Assembly (NCBI GenBank): GCA_946481735.1
Contig: CAMLOU010000111.1
Span: forward strand, 1-14,399
Length of the DNA stretch: 14,399 bases
Origin: an uncultured Cellvibrio sp.
Lineage (GTDB): Bacteria; Pseudomonadota; Gammaproteobacteria; Pseudomonadales; Cellvibrionaceae
Direction of reading: 5' to 3'
Below, in pieces: positions 7,209 to 14,399 of the stretch. Position 1 is the first letter of the stretch. Every line of letters begins with the position of its first letter. The notes beneath the pieces are model-generated. The model saw only the letters and a list, made by a program, of their open reading frames with translations. It was not told the origin of the DNA and did no database searches. The translations under genes and the position numbers were made by a program.

Positions 7209-7809
7209 GCGACCCTATTGCGGCCATTGTCAGCGTCCGTTGCGCAACTGTGTGTGCCGGTGGATCGTTCCGCTATCGAACCTGGTTGAGGTAATCATCC
7301 TGCAACACCCGCTGGAAACACACAACGCAAAAAATACAGCGCGCTTGCTGCATATGAGCCTGCAACAAAGTCGTTTGGTGGAAGGCGAACAATTTGCTGA
7401 TGATTTTTTAGCCACGCTGCTCGGTGAGGGAGATAAAACCAATGTGTTGCTGTATCCCCCAACCCCCGAGGAAGATACCCTTAAACTGACCGCGCCGGCG
7501 CCCTTGCCGCAACTGCCGTTACCGGAACACATTCGCCTGATCGTTATTGACGGTACCTGGCGCAAAAGCCGCAAGATGTTATATCTCAATCCCCTTTTGC
7601 AAGCACTACCACGTTTGTCATTAGCGGACTGCCCTCCTTCAGCCTACGCTATCCGTAAAGCACAAAAAGACAATCAGCTTTCCACACTGGAAGCAAGTTG
7701 TTACGCTTTACAGCAATTGGAAAATACCCGGGTGGATTACGCTCCGCTGTTACACGCATTCAAAGGATTTGTGCGACAACAGCAAGCCTTTATACCACCG
7801 CGCCACTGA
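7195..7809 (+). CDS. DTW-domain protein, probable tRNA-uridine aminocarboxypropyltransferase
   Basis: The 204-residue protein belongs to the DTW family, whose characterised members (E. coli TapT/YfiP, human DTWD1 and DTWD2) transfer the 3-amino-3-carboxypropyl group of SAM to uridine in tRNA, giving acp3U. The name-giving motif appears as DGTW (119-122) in LIVIDGTWRKSRKMLYLNP, and the second conserved block is SAYAIRKAQKDNQLSTLEA (149-167). Cys9, Cys12, Cys19 and Cys21 near the N-terminus form a probable zinc site. The target nucleotide (position 47 in the E. coli case) cannot be read from the sequence, so no symbol is assigned. The start lies inside the end of the GIY-YIG gene, and the M16C peptidase gene follows after 43 nt in the same direction. 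Confidence 0.88.
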   Translation: MTTPERPYCGHCQRPLRNCVCRWIVPLSNLVEVIILQHPLETHNAKNTARLLHMSLQQSRLVEGEQFADDFLATLLGEGDKTNVLLYPPTPEEDTLKLTAPAPLPQLPLPEHIRLIVIDGTWRKSRKMLYLNPLLQALPRLSLADCPPSAYAIRKAQKDNQLSTLEASCYALQQLENTRVDYAPLLHAFKGFVRQQQAFIPPRH

Positions 7810-7852
7810 GGTATTTTCTCGCCGTTCTCACCTACAGGATTCCGAGCGTTTT

Positions 7853-10777
7853 ATGACTATTGCCCACCCCAGTTTTGAGTTACTGCGCAGCCAACACATT
7901 GAAGCCCTGAAGATCCGGGTAGAGGAATATCGCCACAAGGCCACCGGTGCGCAGCATATTCACCTCGCCGCCGATAATAATGAAAATGTGTTTCTCGTTG
8001 CCCTGCGTACCGTACCCCATGACTCAACCGGCGTGGCTCACATCCTGGAGCATACCGCCTTGTGCGGCAGCGAACGATATCCGGTGCGCGACCCTTTCTT
8101 TATGATGGTGCGCCGCTCACTCAATACCTTTATGAACGCCTTCACCAGCTCGGACTGGACGGCTTATCCCTTCGCCAGTCAAAACCTCAAGGATTTTAAC
8201 AACCTCCTGGACGTGTACCTGGATGCCGTATTTTTCTCGCGCCTGGATGAACTGGATTTTGCACAGGAAGGTCATCGCGTGGAATTCGCAGAAACGGATA
8301 ACCCTGACTCGGAGCTGGTGTTCAAGGGCGTGGTCTATAACGAAATGAAAGGCGCCATGAGCTCCGTAGCTTCGCAACTCTGGCATACGCTGTGTAAATA
8401 CCTTTATCCCAGCACCACTTACCACTACAACAGTGGCGGTGACCCCGAGCACATCCCTGACCTGACGTATGAGCAGCTAAAACATTTCTACCAGACCCAC
8501 TATCACCCCAGTAACGCCATCTTTATGACCTACGGGGATATTCCGGCCGCCACCCATCAAGCGCGCTTTGAATCCCAGGCGCTGTCGCGTTTTGAAGCGC
8601 TGGACAGTGTTATCAGCGTACCGGCAGAAAAACGCTACTACGCTCCTATCAGCGTTGAAGAAGCCTATCCGCTGGACGAGACCGAGGGTGAAGACCTGGA
8701 CCATAAAACCCATGTCGTCATGGCCTGGTTATTGGGTAAAACCACCAACCTGGCGGAGAGCCTGGAAGCCCATTTGTTGTCCAACGTGTTGCTGGACAAC
8801 AGCGCATCACCCTTACAGCAAGCCCTGGAAACAACAGACCTGGGTCAGGCGCCCTCCCCTTTGTGCGGCATGGACGATTCGCAGCACGAAATCGCCTTTG
8901 TCTGCGGCCTCGAAGGTTGTGCCCTGGAGGATGTAGATCGGATTGAACAGCTTATCCTGGATACCTTACAGCGGGTTGCAGAGGAAGGTGTTCCCCAACA
9001 ATTGCTGGAAGCTTCCCTGCACCAACTGGAACTGCAGCAGCGCGAGGTGGGTGGCGACGGGTATCCCTACGGTTTGCAACTGATCATGACCAGCCTGACG
9101 GCGGCGACCCATCGCGGAGATCCCATTGCCCTGCTGGATCTGGACGCCGCATTGGCAGACCTGCGCACCAAGATCCAGCAACCGGATTTTATTCAGCAAT
9201 TAGCCCGCAAATTACTGCTTGAAAACCCGCACCGCGTCCGCCTGACCCTGCGTCCGGATGCGCAGATGAATCAGCGTGTCAAACAAGCGGAAATTGCCCG
9301 GCTGGCTGAACTGAAAAGCCAACTGAGTGAAGCCGACAAACAGGCGATTATCGAGCGCAGCCAGGCCTTACAGGCCCGCCAATTGCGCAAGGATGACGAA
9401 AGCCTTCTGCCCAAGGTCGGCCTGGAAGACATACCACCGCAACTGCATTACATCGGTGGCAGCCACGAAACCTTCAACGGTTACCCCCTGCGGCGTTACA
9501 GTGCCGGCACCAATGGCCTGGTCTATCAACAGATCACCTGCAAACTGCCCGCCCTGAACGACGAGTTGAAACCCCTGTTACCGCTCTATTGCATCGCCAT
9601 GACCGAACTGGGGGTGGGCGATAAAGATTACCTGGCTACCCAGCGCTGGCAAGCCGAGGTGGTCGGTTCCATCAATGCATTCAGCAGCGTACGCGGCAGC
9701 GGCGATGATGTACAGGCTATTGATGCTTATCTGACGCTGTCCGCCAAAGCACTGACCCGTAACAGCGGCGCCATGAGTGATTTAATGCAGGCCACGCTAA
9801 CCCAGGTGCGCTTTGATGAACTGAGTCGGTTGCGTGAATTGGTCGCACAAACCCGCGCCCGGCGCGAGCAAAGTGTCACCGGGAATGGCCATAGCCTGGC
9901 CATGAGCGCCGCCTGTGCCGGTATGAGCCCCGCCGCGAAACTGACGCACGAACTCAGCGGGCTGGCTGGCATTCAGGCACTCAAGGCATTGGATAATAGC
10001 CTGGACGATGAACAGCAACTTCGGTCTTACGCCGGGAAACTCGCCTGCATCCACCAACTTGTTCTGAATGCCCCACGGCAGTTCCTGCTGGTGGGTGAAC
10101 AGGAGCACCTGGATGATTATCTGGCTGACCTGCAACATCGCTGGCCCGCCCAGTCTGTGTCGGCAGATTTCCAGGCATTCTATCTACCGCCGGTAAACGA
10201 GCAGATCCGCGAAGCCTGGCTAACCAACACCCAAGTTAACTTCTGTGTAAAAGCCTATCCGACCGTACCCGCTGACCATCCGGACGCAGCCGTGCTGACA
10301 GTTTTGGGCGGCTTCCTGCGCAACGGCTATTTGCATCGCACCATCCGTGAGCAAGGCGGCGCCTACGGCGGCGGAGCCAATCAGGACAACCACAGCGCCG
10401 CTTTCCGCTTCTATTCCTATCGTGATCCGCGTCTGGCGGACACCTTGAATGACTTTGATGCGGTGCTCGACTGGCTGCAAAGCACTTCCCATAACTGGCA
10501 GTCTGTTGAAGAAGCCATCCTCGGTGTGATCGGCAGTATCGATAAACCCGGTTCTCCGGCAGGCGAAGCCAAAAGTACCTACCACGCCGAACTCTTCGGG
10601 CGTACCCGCGAAAAACGCGAGCAATTCCGTAATCGGGTACTGGCGGTAACCCTGGCCGACCTGCAGCGGGTGGCCTCCACCTACCTGCGCCCGGAAAAGG
10701 CCAGCCTCGCGGTAGTCAGCCATAATGGCCAGCGGGATGCGTTGGGTAAATTAGGCCTGGTGCTCAAAACGCTGTGA
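7853..10777 (+). CDS. M16C-family zinc metallopeptidase (PreP/insulinase-like)
   Basis: A 974-residue peptidase of the M16C subfamily, which in organelles degrades presequences and other short unstructured peptides inside a closed chamber. The inverted zinc motif HxxEH is His63-Glu66-His67 in HILEHTALCGS, the distal zinc ligand is Glu164 in VVYNEMKGAM, and the C-terminal half carries the Arg832...Tyr838 pair in REQGGAYGGG that matches Arg848/Tyr854 of PreP. Length matches the single-chain PreP type rather than the roughly 450-residue M16B proteins. No signal peptide is visible, so a cytoplasmic peptide-clearing role is likely. The open frame begins at 7769, inside the DTW gene; ATG 7853 has GAG 7 nt upstream and starts where homologues do. 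It is the last gene of the GIY-YIG/DTW run. Confidence 0.93.
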   Translation: MTIAHPSFELLRSQHIEALKIRVEEYRHKATGAQHIHLAADNNENVFLVALRTVPHDSTGVAHILEHTALCGSERYPVRDPFFMMVRRSLNTFMNAFTSSDWTAYPFASQNLKDFNNLLDVYLDAVFFSRLDELDFAQEGHRVEFAETDNPDSELVFKGVVYNEMKGAMSSVASQLWHTLCKYLYPSTTYHYNSGGDPEHIPDLTYEQLKHFYQTHYHPSNAIFMTYGDIPAATHQARFESQALSRFEALDSVISVPAEKRYYAPISVEEAYPLDETEGEDLDHKTHVVMAWLLGKTTNLAESLEAHLLSNVLLDNSASPLQQALETTDLGQAPSPLCGMDDSQHEIAFVCGLEGCALEDVDRIEQLILDTLQRVAEEGVPQQLLEASLHQLELQQREVGGDGYPYGLQLIMTSLTAATHRGDPIALLDLDAALADLRTKIQQPDFIQQLARKLLLENPHRVRLTLRPDAQMNQRVKQAEIARLAELKSQLSEADKQAIIERSQALQARQLRKDDESLLPKVGLEDIPPQLHYIGGSHETFNGYPLRRYSAGTNGLVYQQITCKLPALNDELKPLLPLYCIAMTELGVGDKDYLATQRWQAEVVGSINAFSSVRGSGDDVQAIDAYLTLSAKALTRNSGAMSDLMQATLTQVRFDELSRLRELVAQTRARREQSVTGNGHSLAMSAACAGMSPAAKLTHELSGLAGIQALKALDNSLDDEQQLRSYAGKLACIHQLVLNAPRQFLLVGEQEHLDDYLADLQHRWPAQSVSADFQAFYLPPVNEQIREAWLTNTQVNFCVKAYPTVPADHPDAAVLTVLGGFLRNGYLHRTIREQGGAYGGGANQDNHSAAFRFYSYRDPRLADTLNDFDAVLDWLQSTSHNWQSVEEAILGVIGSIDKPGSPAGEAKSTYHAELFGRTREKREQFRNRVLAVTLADLQRVASTYLRPEKASLAVVSHNGQRDALGKLGLVLKTL

Positions 10778-10784
10778 GGCAAGT

Positions 10785-10814
10785 GCTGAAAATCGTGGTC
10801 ACATGGTTTTCAGC
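10785..10814 (+). terminator. 13-bp hairpin after the M16C gene
   Basis: GCTGAAAATCGTG (10785-10797) pairs with CATGGTTTTCAGC (10802-10814) around a GTCA loop, 13 pairs including two G-U wobbles, 7 nt after the stop codon. The position suits a transcription terminator, but it is followed by CTTAAACTC rather than a T-run, so it may instead protect the mRNA 3' end or need Rho. Confidence 0.5.
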
Positions 10815-10860
10815 CTTAAACTCAACTATATTGCTTTAGGCTATAACGACAATTTGCCAT

Positions 10861-10882
10861 AGGGATATACGGGATAATCCCT
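10861..10882. repeat. GGGATA direct and inverted repeats ahead of the phosphatase gene
   Basis: GGGATA occurs at 10862-10867 and 10871-10876, and ATCCC at 10877-10881 inverts it (AGGGAT...ATCCCT; also GGGAT-A-ATCCC). The cluster lies in the 172-nt gap between the M16C and PP2C genes and could be an operator. No convincing promoter with both boxes could be assigned in this gap; the candidate -10s TATAAC (about 10842) and TATATT (about 10910) lack matching -35 sequences. Confidence 0.3.
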
Positions 10883-10949
10883 GTAGCGCCGCCCGGCGGT
10901 TAATCATTTATATTCAGACCAAGAAGACGACAGCATTGACGCTCACTTT

Positions 10950-11816
10950 ATGATACCCACTCGCCCGCTCAACTTCAGCGCCGTTACCCACCCCGGACTC
11001 GCTCGCGATAACAATGAAGATTGTTATCTGAGCCTGCCGGAATATGGTATCTGGCTAGTGGCGGATGGCATGGGCGGCCACGAAGCCGGCGAAGTCGCCA
11101 GCGCTATCGTGCGCGATACGGTCCGGGAAACCCGTGAGAAACATGCCAACTCCTCCCTTAGCGACAGCATCCAGGCATCCCATCGCGCGGTGCTCGAAGC
11201 GGCGGCCCGTGGCGTGGGTGCGTTGGGAATGGGTTCCACTGTAGTGGCCTTATATAGCCATCACAACGATTACGAAATTGCCTGGGTGGGCGACAGTCGT
11301 GCTTACTTGTGGACCAATACCGCCGACGGCGGCCGTCTGGAACAACTCACCACCGACCACTCTTACGTGCAAATGCTGCTGGACTCCGGCGCGATTACTG
11401 CCGAGGAGCTGGAGAACCACCCGGAGAAAAATATCATCACCCAATGCATCGGCTCGCAAGAACTGGTCGATGTCAGAGTGGATATGGTGCATGGGCAATG
11501 GCAACGAAACCAATGGATATTATTGTGCAGCGATGGGCTCAGTGATGAACTGGATGATAAAGCCATCGCCCAGGTGCTGTGTGACGCCAAGGATACCGAG
11601 ACCGCCGCCGACCAGTTATTGCACGCCGCGCTGACCAATGGCGGTCACGACAATATTACCTTGCAGGTTATTGAATCACCCTTCACCCGCCGTCACCCCC
11701 TGGCGTCGGTATGGCAGTGGATTCCCTACCTCACCGGCCGCCGCCGGTGGGATGCTTTGATTTATGGTGCCGCTGTTGTGTCGCTGCTGGTACTGCTCTA
11801 CTCGATTGTGAAATAA
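10950..11816 (+). CDS. PP2C-family Ser/Thr phosphatase with C-terminal membrane anchor
   Basis: A 288-residue metal-dependent protein phosphatase. All hallmark PP2C blocks are present: ARDNNEDCY (18-26), VADGMGGHEAGEVAS (37-51), GMGSTVVAL (93-101), AWVGDSRAYLW (111-121), LLCSDGLSDEL (191-201) and the terminal metal ligand Asp234 in GGHDNITL. Residues 245-266 form a short basic link (RRHP, GRRRW) to a hydrophobic helix (about 268-286) that should anchor the enzyme to the inner membrane with the catalytic domain in the cytoplasm. Many stand-alone bacterial PP2Cs such as PppA/Stp lack this anchor. The kinase gene begins 17 nt downstream, so this phosphatase very probably reverses its phosphorylations. 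No strong ribosome-binding site precedes the ATG, but no better in-frame start is visible and the PP2C fold begins immediately. Confidence 0.93.
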   Translation: MIPTRPLNFSAVTHPGLARDNNEDCYLSLPEYGIWLVADGMGGHEAGEVASAIVRDTVRETREKHANSSLSDSIQASHRAVLEAAARGVGALGMGSTVVALYSHHNDYEIAWVGDSRAYLWTNTADGGRLEQLTTDHSYVQMLLDSGAITAEELENHPEKNIITQCIGSQELVDVRVDMVHGQWQRNQWILLCSDGLSDELDDKAIAQVLCDAKDTETAADQLLHAALTNGGHDNITLQVIESPFTRRHPLASVWQWIPYLTGRRRWDALIYGAAVVSLLVLLYSIVK

Positions 11817-11833
11817 GGCACTTAACGCTTTCT

Positions 11834-14140
11834 ATGCAAATACCCGGTTATCGCATTATTCGCAAAATTGCCCAAGGCGGCATGTCCACCGTCTACCTCG
11901 CGATCCAGATCAGCGTGGGGCGCGTTGTCGCGCTTAAAGTGATGTCACCGACACTCAATGGTGACCCGGCCTTCAGTGAGCGTTTTCAGCGCGAAGCCAA
12001 TATCGTCGGCCAGTTATCCCATCCCAATATTGTGTCCATTTATGACATTGGTCGTCATGAAAGCCTGAATTACATCGCCATGGATTACTTACCCGGCGGC
12101 TCGGTCCACGACCGGATGATGACCGGCCTGACCGCCGAAGAGGCTTTGCGCGTTACCCGCGAAATTGCCAGTGCGCTGGACCATGCCCATGAAAAAGGCT
12201 ACATCCATCGCGATATCAAACCGGAAAACATTCTCTTTCGCGCGGACAATTCTGCGGTGCTTTCGGACTTTGGCGTGGCCAAGGGCATGATCGGGGTGTC
12301 GCGGATGACCAATGTCGGCCAGGTCGTGGGCACACCGCACTACATGAGCCCGGAACAGACTCGCGGTAAACCGGTGGATGGCCGTTCTGACCTCTACAGT
12401 CTCGGTGTCGTGTTTTACGAGATGCTGACGGGCAGCGTACCCTTTCAGGGCGAGGACGCCGTGGCCATCGCCATCAAACACCTGAGTGCGCCGGTACCCA
12501 GGCTCCCTGTGCATTACCAGAATTATCAAAAGATAGTTGATCGCTTGCTGGAGAAAGATCCCGACAAGCGTTTCCAGAGCGGTCGCGAACTGGTGAATGC
12601 GATTGAAGCCCAGGAAACTAATGGGCGCGGCAGTTACATGACCACCGCCAATCCAACCGAACTGAGCACACTCGCCCTACTGAAGGCATTGGTCGCCGCA
12701 ACGGGGGCCGCGCTCAACCGCCAACTGATAAAACTGCTGCGCTTGCGCTGGACGCCACAGCGCGGCGTCTATCAGCATCCGGAAACCCGTGTTACTGAGA
12801 TCCTGATCACCGGCGAAAACGAAGATGAGCGTTCAACAGCTGTATCAACGCGGGTTCATCAAGCCACCCATCTGCAACTGGTTCACAACGCCCGCCGTCG
12901 CCTTTGGTCACGGCTGGCCATCGGGGCTGTTATGCTCGGCATCATCGGCTTTGGTATTAAAGCGCTGGTCAATGAAGACGAAGCGCCTGTCGCTCCGGCC
13001 AATGCGGGGCAAATGGCTTCCAGCGTAAATGCGTCTTCCGCACCGGCGGCGCAACCAGCTGATGAAGTGATTGATCCGGTGATTCCCGCCCTGTCGACAA
13101 CCATTGAGGCAACAACGTCGTCACAAGCTGCCTCGTCAGCACCCGTGACGTCACCGCCGCCACTGATCATGGCAGAACCCGAGCCGCGTTATGCGCTCAC
13201 GGTAGACACCATACCCAGCAACGCGCGGGTCAGGATCATGAATATTCCTGAGCGTTACCAGCACGGCATTTTATTGAGACCGGGTCGTTACCATATCGAA
13301 GTGAGCCACCCCGGTTTTGAAACCCGCTACGAGTGGATTGAAATTGCCGACAAAGATTTCCAGCCCAGCTATATCCTTGAAAGGGTTATTCCTCCGAGCA
13401 CCAACTTCGTTAGCAATCTGGGTGGCAGCAAGCGCGGCCCGGAGATGGTGCGTATTCCGGTGGGCAGCTTTTTAATGGGGAATAAAAACGATACGACCTG
13501 TATGCCGGTCCATAACGTTGTCATCAACAAGCCGTTTGCCATCAGTAAATATGAAGTCAGCTTTGATGAGTACGACCTATTCGCCAAAGCCACCAATCGC
13601 GCCCTGCCCGGCGACAATCGGTGGGGCCGCAAGAATCGCCCTGTTATCAACGTGAGCTGGAGTGACGCACGCGCCTATACCGAATGGCTCAGCAAGATGA
13701 GTGGCGAAACCTATCGCTTGCCCACCGAATCAGAGTGGGAATATGTCGCGCGGGCCGGCAGCAGAACACTTTACTGGTGGGGCGACAATGACCGGGATGC
13801 AATGGATAGAGCCAATTGTCGACGCGGCTGCTACAGCAGTTTTTCCGGCTTGTTTGGCAGCAAGACAGCACCGGTTGGCAGTTACCCTGCCAATGATTTC
13901 GGCGTGTATGACACAGCCGGCAACGTGGCCGAATGGGTTCAGGATTGTTATGTCGAGAACTACAACAAGAAACCCAAAGATGGACGCGCCTATGAAACCA
14001 CTAATTGTAGCCAACGTGTAGTGCGTGGCGGCTCATCCAAAAACAACGTGGAACAAATCGCCTCTCACGTGCGTGATCGTTATGCGCCGGATGCTTACGA
14101 GGAAAACCTCGGCTTTCGTGTTGTGATGGAGTTGAAATAG
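11834..14140 (+). CDS. Transmembrane Ser/Thr kinase with PEGA-like and SUMF1-like (FGE-fold) domains
   Basis: A 768-residue PknB/PpkA-type kinase. The cytoplasmic catalytic domain (about 6-258) has the glycine loop IAQGGMSTVY, Lys35 in VALKVM, HRDIKPEN (125-132, catalytic Asp127), DFG (145-147) and SPE (172-174). A basic juxtamembrane part leads to a transmembrane helix (about 360-378), then an Ala/Ser/Pro-rich linker (about 383-450). Outside lie a PEGA-like domain (about 453-513, with LRPGRYHIEVSHPGFE) and a formylglycine-generating-enzyme fold (about 536-766: MVRIPVGSFLMG, NVSWSDARAYTEWLS, RLPTESEWEYVARAG, DTAGNVAEWV, RVVRGGS, NLGFRVV). The cysteine pair essential in true FGEs is absent after RGGS, so this domain is probably a ligand-binding or structural module. 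ATG 11834 is chosen because the kinase fold starts there; the frame opens at 11711 inside the phosphatase gene. AAGG is 15 nt away, so initiation may depend on coupling. Confidence 0.93.
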   Translation: MQIPGYRIIRKIAQGGMSTVYLAIQISVGRVVALKVMSPTLNGDPAFSERFQREANIVGQLSHPNIVSIYDIGRHESLNYIAMDYLPGGSVHDRMMTGLTAEEALRVTREIASALDHAHEKGYIHRDIKPENILFRADNSAVLSDFGVAKGMIGVSRMTNVGQVVGTPHYMSPEQTRGKPVDGRSDLYSLGVVFYEMLTGSVPFQGEDAVAIAIKHLSAPVPRLPVHYQNYQKIVDRLLEKDPDKRFQSGRELVNAIEAQETNGRGSYMTTANPTELSTLALLKALVAATGAALNRQLIKLLRLRWTPQRGVYQHPETRVTEILITGENEDERSTAVSTRVHQATHLQLVHNARRRLWSRLAIGAVMLGIIGFGIKALVNEDEAPVAPANAGQMASSVNASSAPAAQPADEVIDPVIPALSTTIEATTSSQAASSAPVTSPPPLIMAEPEPRYALTVDTIPSNARVRIMNIPERYQHGILLRPGRYHIEVSHPGFETRYEWIEIADKDFQPSYILERVIPPSTNFVSNLGGSKRGPEMVRIPVGSFLMGNKNDTTCMPVHNVVINKPFAISKYEVSFDEYDLFAKATNRALPGDNRWGRKNRPVINVSWSDARAYTEWLSKMSGETYRLPTESEWEYVARAGSRTLYWWGDNDRDAMDRANCRRGCYSSFSGLFGSKTAPVGSYPANDFGVYDTAGNVAEWVQDCYVENYNKKPKDGRAYETTNCSQRVVRGGSSKNNVEQIASHVRDRYAPDAYEENLGFRVVMELK

Positions 14141-14179
14141 TTTTTCGGTGGGACGATGGTATTAAGTAGTGTGCGAATG

Positions 14180-14307
14180 TTGGTGTTAGAACATGTTTTG
14201 GAATTGGGATGTGCTTGTTGGATTACGCTACGCTGTCCAACCTCCCGTAGGTCGAATTAGAGGCTCGCATCGCGAGCGTCGTAATCCGACATCAAGCCCA
14301 ACACCAA
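14180..14307. repeat. Nested inverted-repeat intergenic element
   Basis: Outer arms TTGGTGTT (14180-14187) and AACACCAA (14300-14307) are perfect inverted repeats. Inside are a left hairpin GTTGGA/TCCAAC (14217-14241) and a right one GTCGAATTA/TAATCCGAC (14251-14290, one mismatch), the latter enclosing GCTCGC-ATC-GCGAGC (14263-14277). GATTACG near 14221 also pairs with CGTAATC near 14280. The GTTGGATTACGC...GTAGGTCG...CGTAATCCGAC wording resembles dispersed palindromic repeats common between genes in gammaproteobacteria (REP- or MITE-like). It could also serve as a terminator for the kinase gene. No transposase is present. Confidence 0.55.
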
Positions 14308-14399
14308 AAGATACTCACCCACTGTCACATGCAATGCCATCCATAATGCATGACCGAGATAAAAACCGATCGACCAAAAACAAAAAAGCCAGCATAACG
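14257..14399 (-). CDS. Possible 3' end of a convergent membrane-protein gene
   Basis: On the minus strand a frame entering from the right window edge reads 46 residues to a TAA at 14257-14259. It includes FYLGHALWMALHVTVGEYLL, hydrophobic like a membrane segment, and ends MSDYDARDASL. The last residues are encoded by the inverted-repeat element. T-rich DNA can give hydrophobic translations by chance and the segment is short, so this is tentative; the family is not recognised. If real, the gene converges with the kinase gene, leaving 116 nt between them. Confidence 0.3.
   Translation of the reverse strand, partial: LCWLFCFWSIGFYLGHALWMALHVTVGEYLLVLGLMSDYDARDASL

Noticed and set aside
7769..7852. 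Extended start for the M16C peptidase inside the DTW gene
   Set aside because: The added residues fit no homologue start, and ATG 7853 begins the conserved fold.
10220..10723. Minus-strand open frame of 167 codons opposite the M16C gene
   Set aside because: It is a shadow of the high-GC coding strand; the plus-strand frame carries the conserved Arg/Tyr motif here.
13439..14131. Active formylglycine-generating enzyme
   Set aside because: No cysteine pair follows the RGGS block, so sulfatase activation is unlikely and no sulfatase gene is nearby.
10950..14140. Type VI secretion locus
   Set aside because: A kinase/phosphatase pair alone is insufficient; no Tss, Hcp, VgrG or FHA gene is visible in the window.
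1..14399. tRNA or rRNA genes, CRISPR arrays, transposases, integrases or attachment sites
   Set aside because: Inspection of the non-coding gaps found no cloverleaf, no spaced identical repeats and no mobile-element proteins.

Overview
The window looks like a chromosomal segment of a gammaproteobacterium, most likely of the Cellvibrio/Pseudomonadales type. The main reasons are a clear CmoM-type tRNA methyltransferase (a largely gammaproteobacterial enzyme), an aguA-aguB putrescine pathway, a Blc-type lipocalin and a lipoprotein with a poly-glycine linker after the lipidated cysteine. The genus is an inference. Coding density is high, no rRNA, tRNA, CRISPR array or insertion sequence is visible, and most genes have recognisable families.

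Left part (1-4953, all minus strand): aguA (agmatine deiminase) overlaps aguB (N-carbamoylputrescine amidase, cut by the left window edge) by ATGA. Together they convert agmatine to putrescine. A promoter-like pair of boxes and a perfect 8-bp hairpin lie in front of aguA. Upstream come a small lipoprotein of unknown function and, 36 nt before it, a large HEXXH-type metalloprotease lipoprotein; these two may be co-transcribed. A Blc-like lipocalin lipoprotein precedes them.

Middle part (5140-10777): a membrane-anchored J-domain protein (+) converges with cmoM (-), with a shared hairpin across the junction. cmoM sits downstream of a MazG-like nucleotide pyrophosphohydrolase (-). That gene diverges, with overlapping start codons, from a plus-strand run: a GIY-YIG (YhbQ-like) protein, a DTW-domain tRNA aminocarboxypropyltransferase-like protein (14-nt overlap) and a large M16C (PreP-like) zinc metallopeptidase. 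Two probable tRNA-modification enzymes therefore lie on opposite sides of one tight divergent start.

Right part (10950-14140, plus strand): a PP2C-type Ser/Thr phosphatase with a C-terminal membrane anchor is followed 17 nt later by a transmembrane Ser/Thr kinase. Outside the membrane the kinase carries a PEGA-like domain and a formylglycine-generating-enzyme (SUMF1) fold. The SUMF1-like domain lacks the catalytic cysteine pair at the usual place, so it is more likely a sensor or binding module than an enzyme. This kinase/phosphatase pair is the most interesting candidate signalling system here. The last 260 bases hold a nested inverted-repeat element and possibly the 3' end of a convergent membrane-protein gene.

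Translation starts were chosen by ribosome-binding sites and family alignment; several differ from the longest open frame.
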